In this document: positions 29,190-29,676 of the stretch, piece by piece
Position numbering within the stretch: position 1 is the stretch's first letter
How the letters are laid out: each line of letters starts with the position of its first letter
IMG/VR virus record: IMGVR_UViG_3300034356_000448
Span: 1 to 29,676 of that record
Direction: 5' to 3' (one strand)
Length of the DNA stretch: 29,676 bases
Source: a virus
Program-made: the position numbers and the translations under genes
Notes under the pieces: generated by a model
What the model saw: the letters and a program-made list of their open reading frames with translations, nothing else
Told to the model about the DNA's origin: nothing
Database searches by the model: none

Positions 29190-29676
29190 ATGAAAAATAG
29201 CACAATTAACAAAATCAAAGCACTTCTTGGAATGGAAGTTAGCTTAGAGCAAATCAAATTAGTAGATGGAGTTACCATCTTTGAAGCTGATGCGTTTGAA
29301 ATGGATGCACCTGTATTCATCGTAACAGAGGACGAACAAAAGATTCCTGTTCCAGTAGGAGAATACGAATTAGAAGATGGACGTATTTTAGTAGTTATTG
29401 AAGAAGGAGTAATTGCTGAAATCAAAGAAGAAAAAGAAGAGGAAGAAATGCCTGAAGCACCTGAAGCGGAAGTTGAAGTTGAAGAGGAAGTTCCTGTTGA
29501 AGCATCAGAAGTAAAAACTGCTCCTAAGAAAACAGTTGAATCAATTGTTAAAGAAACATTCTTCTCAGAAATCGAAGCACTTAAAAACGAAAATATTGAA
29601 TTGAAAGCTAAATTGGAATTGCTTTCTAAAGTTAACGAAGTTGCAGTTGAAGCAACCGAACTTTCAGAAGAGCCAA
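29190..29676 (+). CDS. scaffold-like protein upstream of capsid (3' truncated by window)
   Basis: The frame starts at an ATG preceded by AAACGAAAAA and runs off the window, giving at least 162 residues. The first ~70 residues carry K-I-K-A-L-L-G-M-E-V-S-L-E-Q-I-K-L-V-D-G and P-V-P-V-G-E-Y-E-L-E-D-G-R-I-L-V-V, a compact domain typical of scaffold-position proteins just before the capsid gene in Bacteroidota phages. A Glu-rich linker (~73-103) follows, then a coiled coil (S-E-I-E-A-L-K-N-E-N-I-E-L-K-A-K-L-E). An acidic linker and coiled coil fit a scaffolding protein digested by the prohead protease. Confidence 0.7.
   Translation, partial: MKNSTINKIKALLGMEVSLEQIKLVDGVTIFEADAFEMDAPVFIVTEDEQKIPVPVGEYELEDGRILVVIEEGVIAEIKEEKEEEEMPEAPEAEVEVEEEVPVEASEVKTAPKKTVESIVKETFFSEIEALKNENIELKAKLELLSKVNEVAVEATELSEEP

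Noticed and set aside
28931-29425. 164-codon open frame on the - strand
   Set aside because: It is antisense to two well-supported + strand genes, has a composition typical of the reverse of A-rich coding DNA (Ser/Ile/Phe-rich), and no other gene uses the - strand.
1-29676. tRNA genes, CRISPR arrays, insertion sequences, integrase and attachment sites
   Set aside because: I looked for cloverleaf-like arms with CCA ends, regularly spaced repeats, transposase motifs and recombinase motifs, and found none that I could support.

Overview
The window reads as most of the genome of a tailed double-stranded DNA phage infecting a member of the Bacteroidota, probably a flavobacterium-like host. The basis is low GC, TAnnTTTG-type -7 boxes, A-rich leaders without Shine-Dalgarno sequences, and protein families typical of Bacteroidota phages. 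All supported genes lie on the + strand and most overlap by 1-20 nt. A tape measure protein, a gpG/gpGT-type tail chaperone frameshift and the absence of any sheath protein point to a long non-contractile tail (siphovirus-like). The window opens inside the major capsid gene and closes inside the gene that normally precedes it (scaffold-like). The molecule is therefore probably circular or circularly permuted, with roughly a kilobase missing across the junction.

Layout. 1-4929: capsid 3' end, a probable major tail protein, portal, connector, small virion proteins and a tail fibre. 4929-6432: lysis cassette of holin, amidase endolysin and a single-protein spanin candidate. 6436-7473: metallophosphoesterase-like protein. 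7474-7832: the largest non-coding gap, holding a terminator with a possible pseudoknot, two operator-like palindromes 41 bp apart and the best promoter in the window. 7833-16926: early/middle operon with many small orphan proteins, a DnaA-domain-IV-like protein, a DUF6291-type replication protein, a RecA-fold helicase-like ATPase, a GIY-YIG protein, a C5 DNA methyltransferase, and a recombination set (NinG/Rap, ERF annealase, ParB-like protein, YqaJ exonuclease, mini SSB-like protein). It closes with a terminator. 17006-29676: late operon with a phage sigma factor, small and large terminase, tail genes with the frameshift, tape measure protein, a GIY-YIG homing endonuclease, XkdF-type prohead protease and the start of the scaffold gene.

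How it works together. The early promoter drives takeover, replication and recombination genes. No DNA polymerase, primase, integrase or lysogeny repressor is recognisable, so replication probably uses host polymerase and a strictly lytic life is possible but not proven. The sigma factor sits first in the late operon and may direct late transcription. The two genes expected to be most highly expressed (capsid and the gene at 337) each have their own terminator.

The least expected signals are these: (i) two intergenic terminator hairpins whose loops are complementary to a segment just upstream, giving the same possible pseudoknot topology in both; (ii) about 270 nt of dual-coded sequence after a T9 slippery run in the tail chaperone gene; (iii) two leaders identical at 25 of 27 positions in front of unrelated genes, one a homing endonuclease; and (iv) a strand-biased, over-represented AAACACG word. 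All functional calls come from reading motifs by eye; no database search was run.
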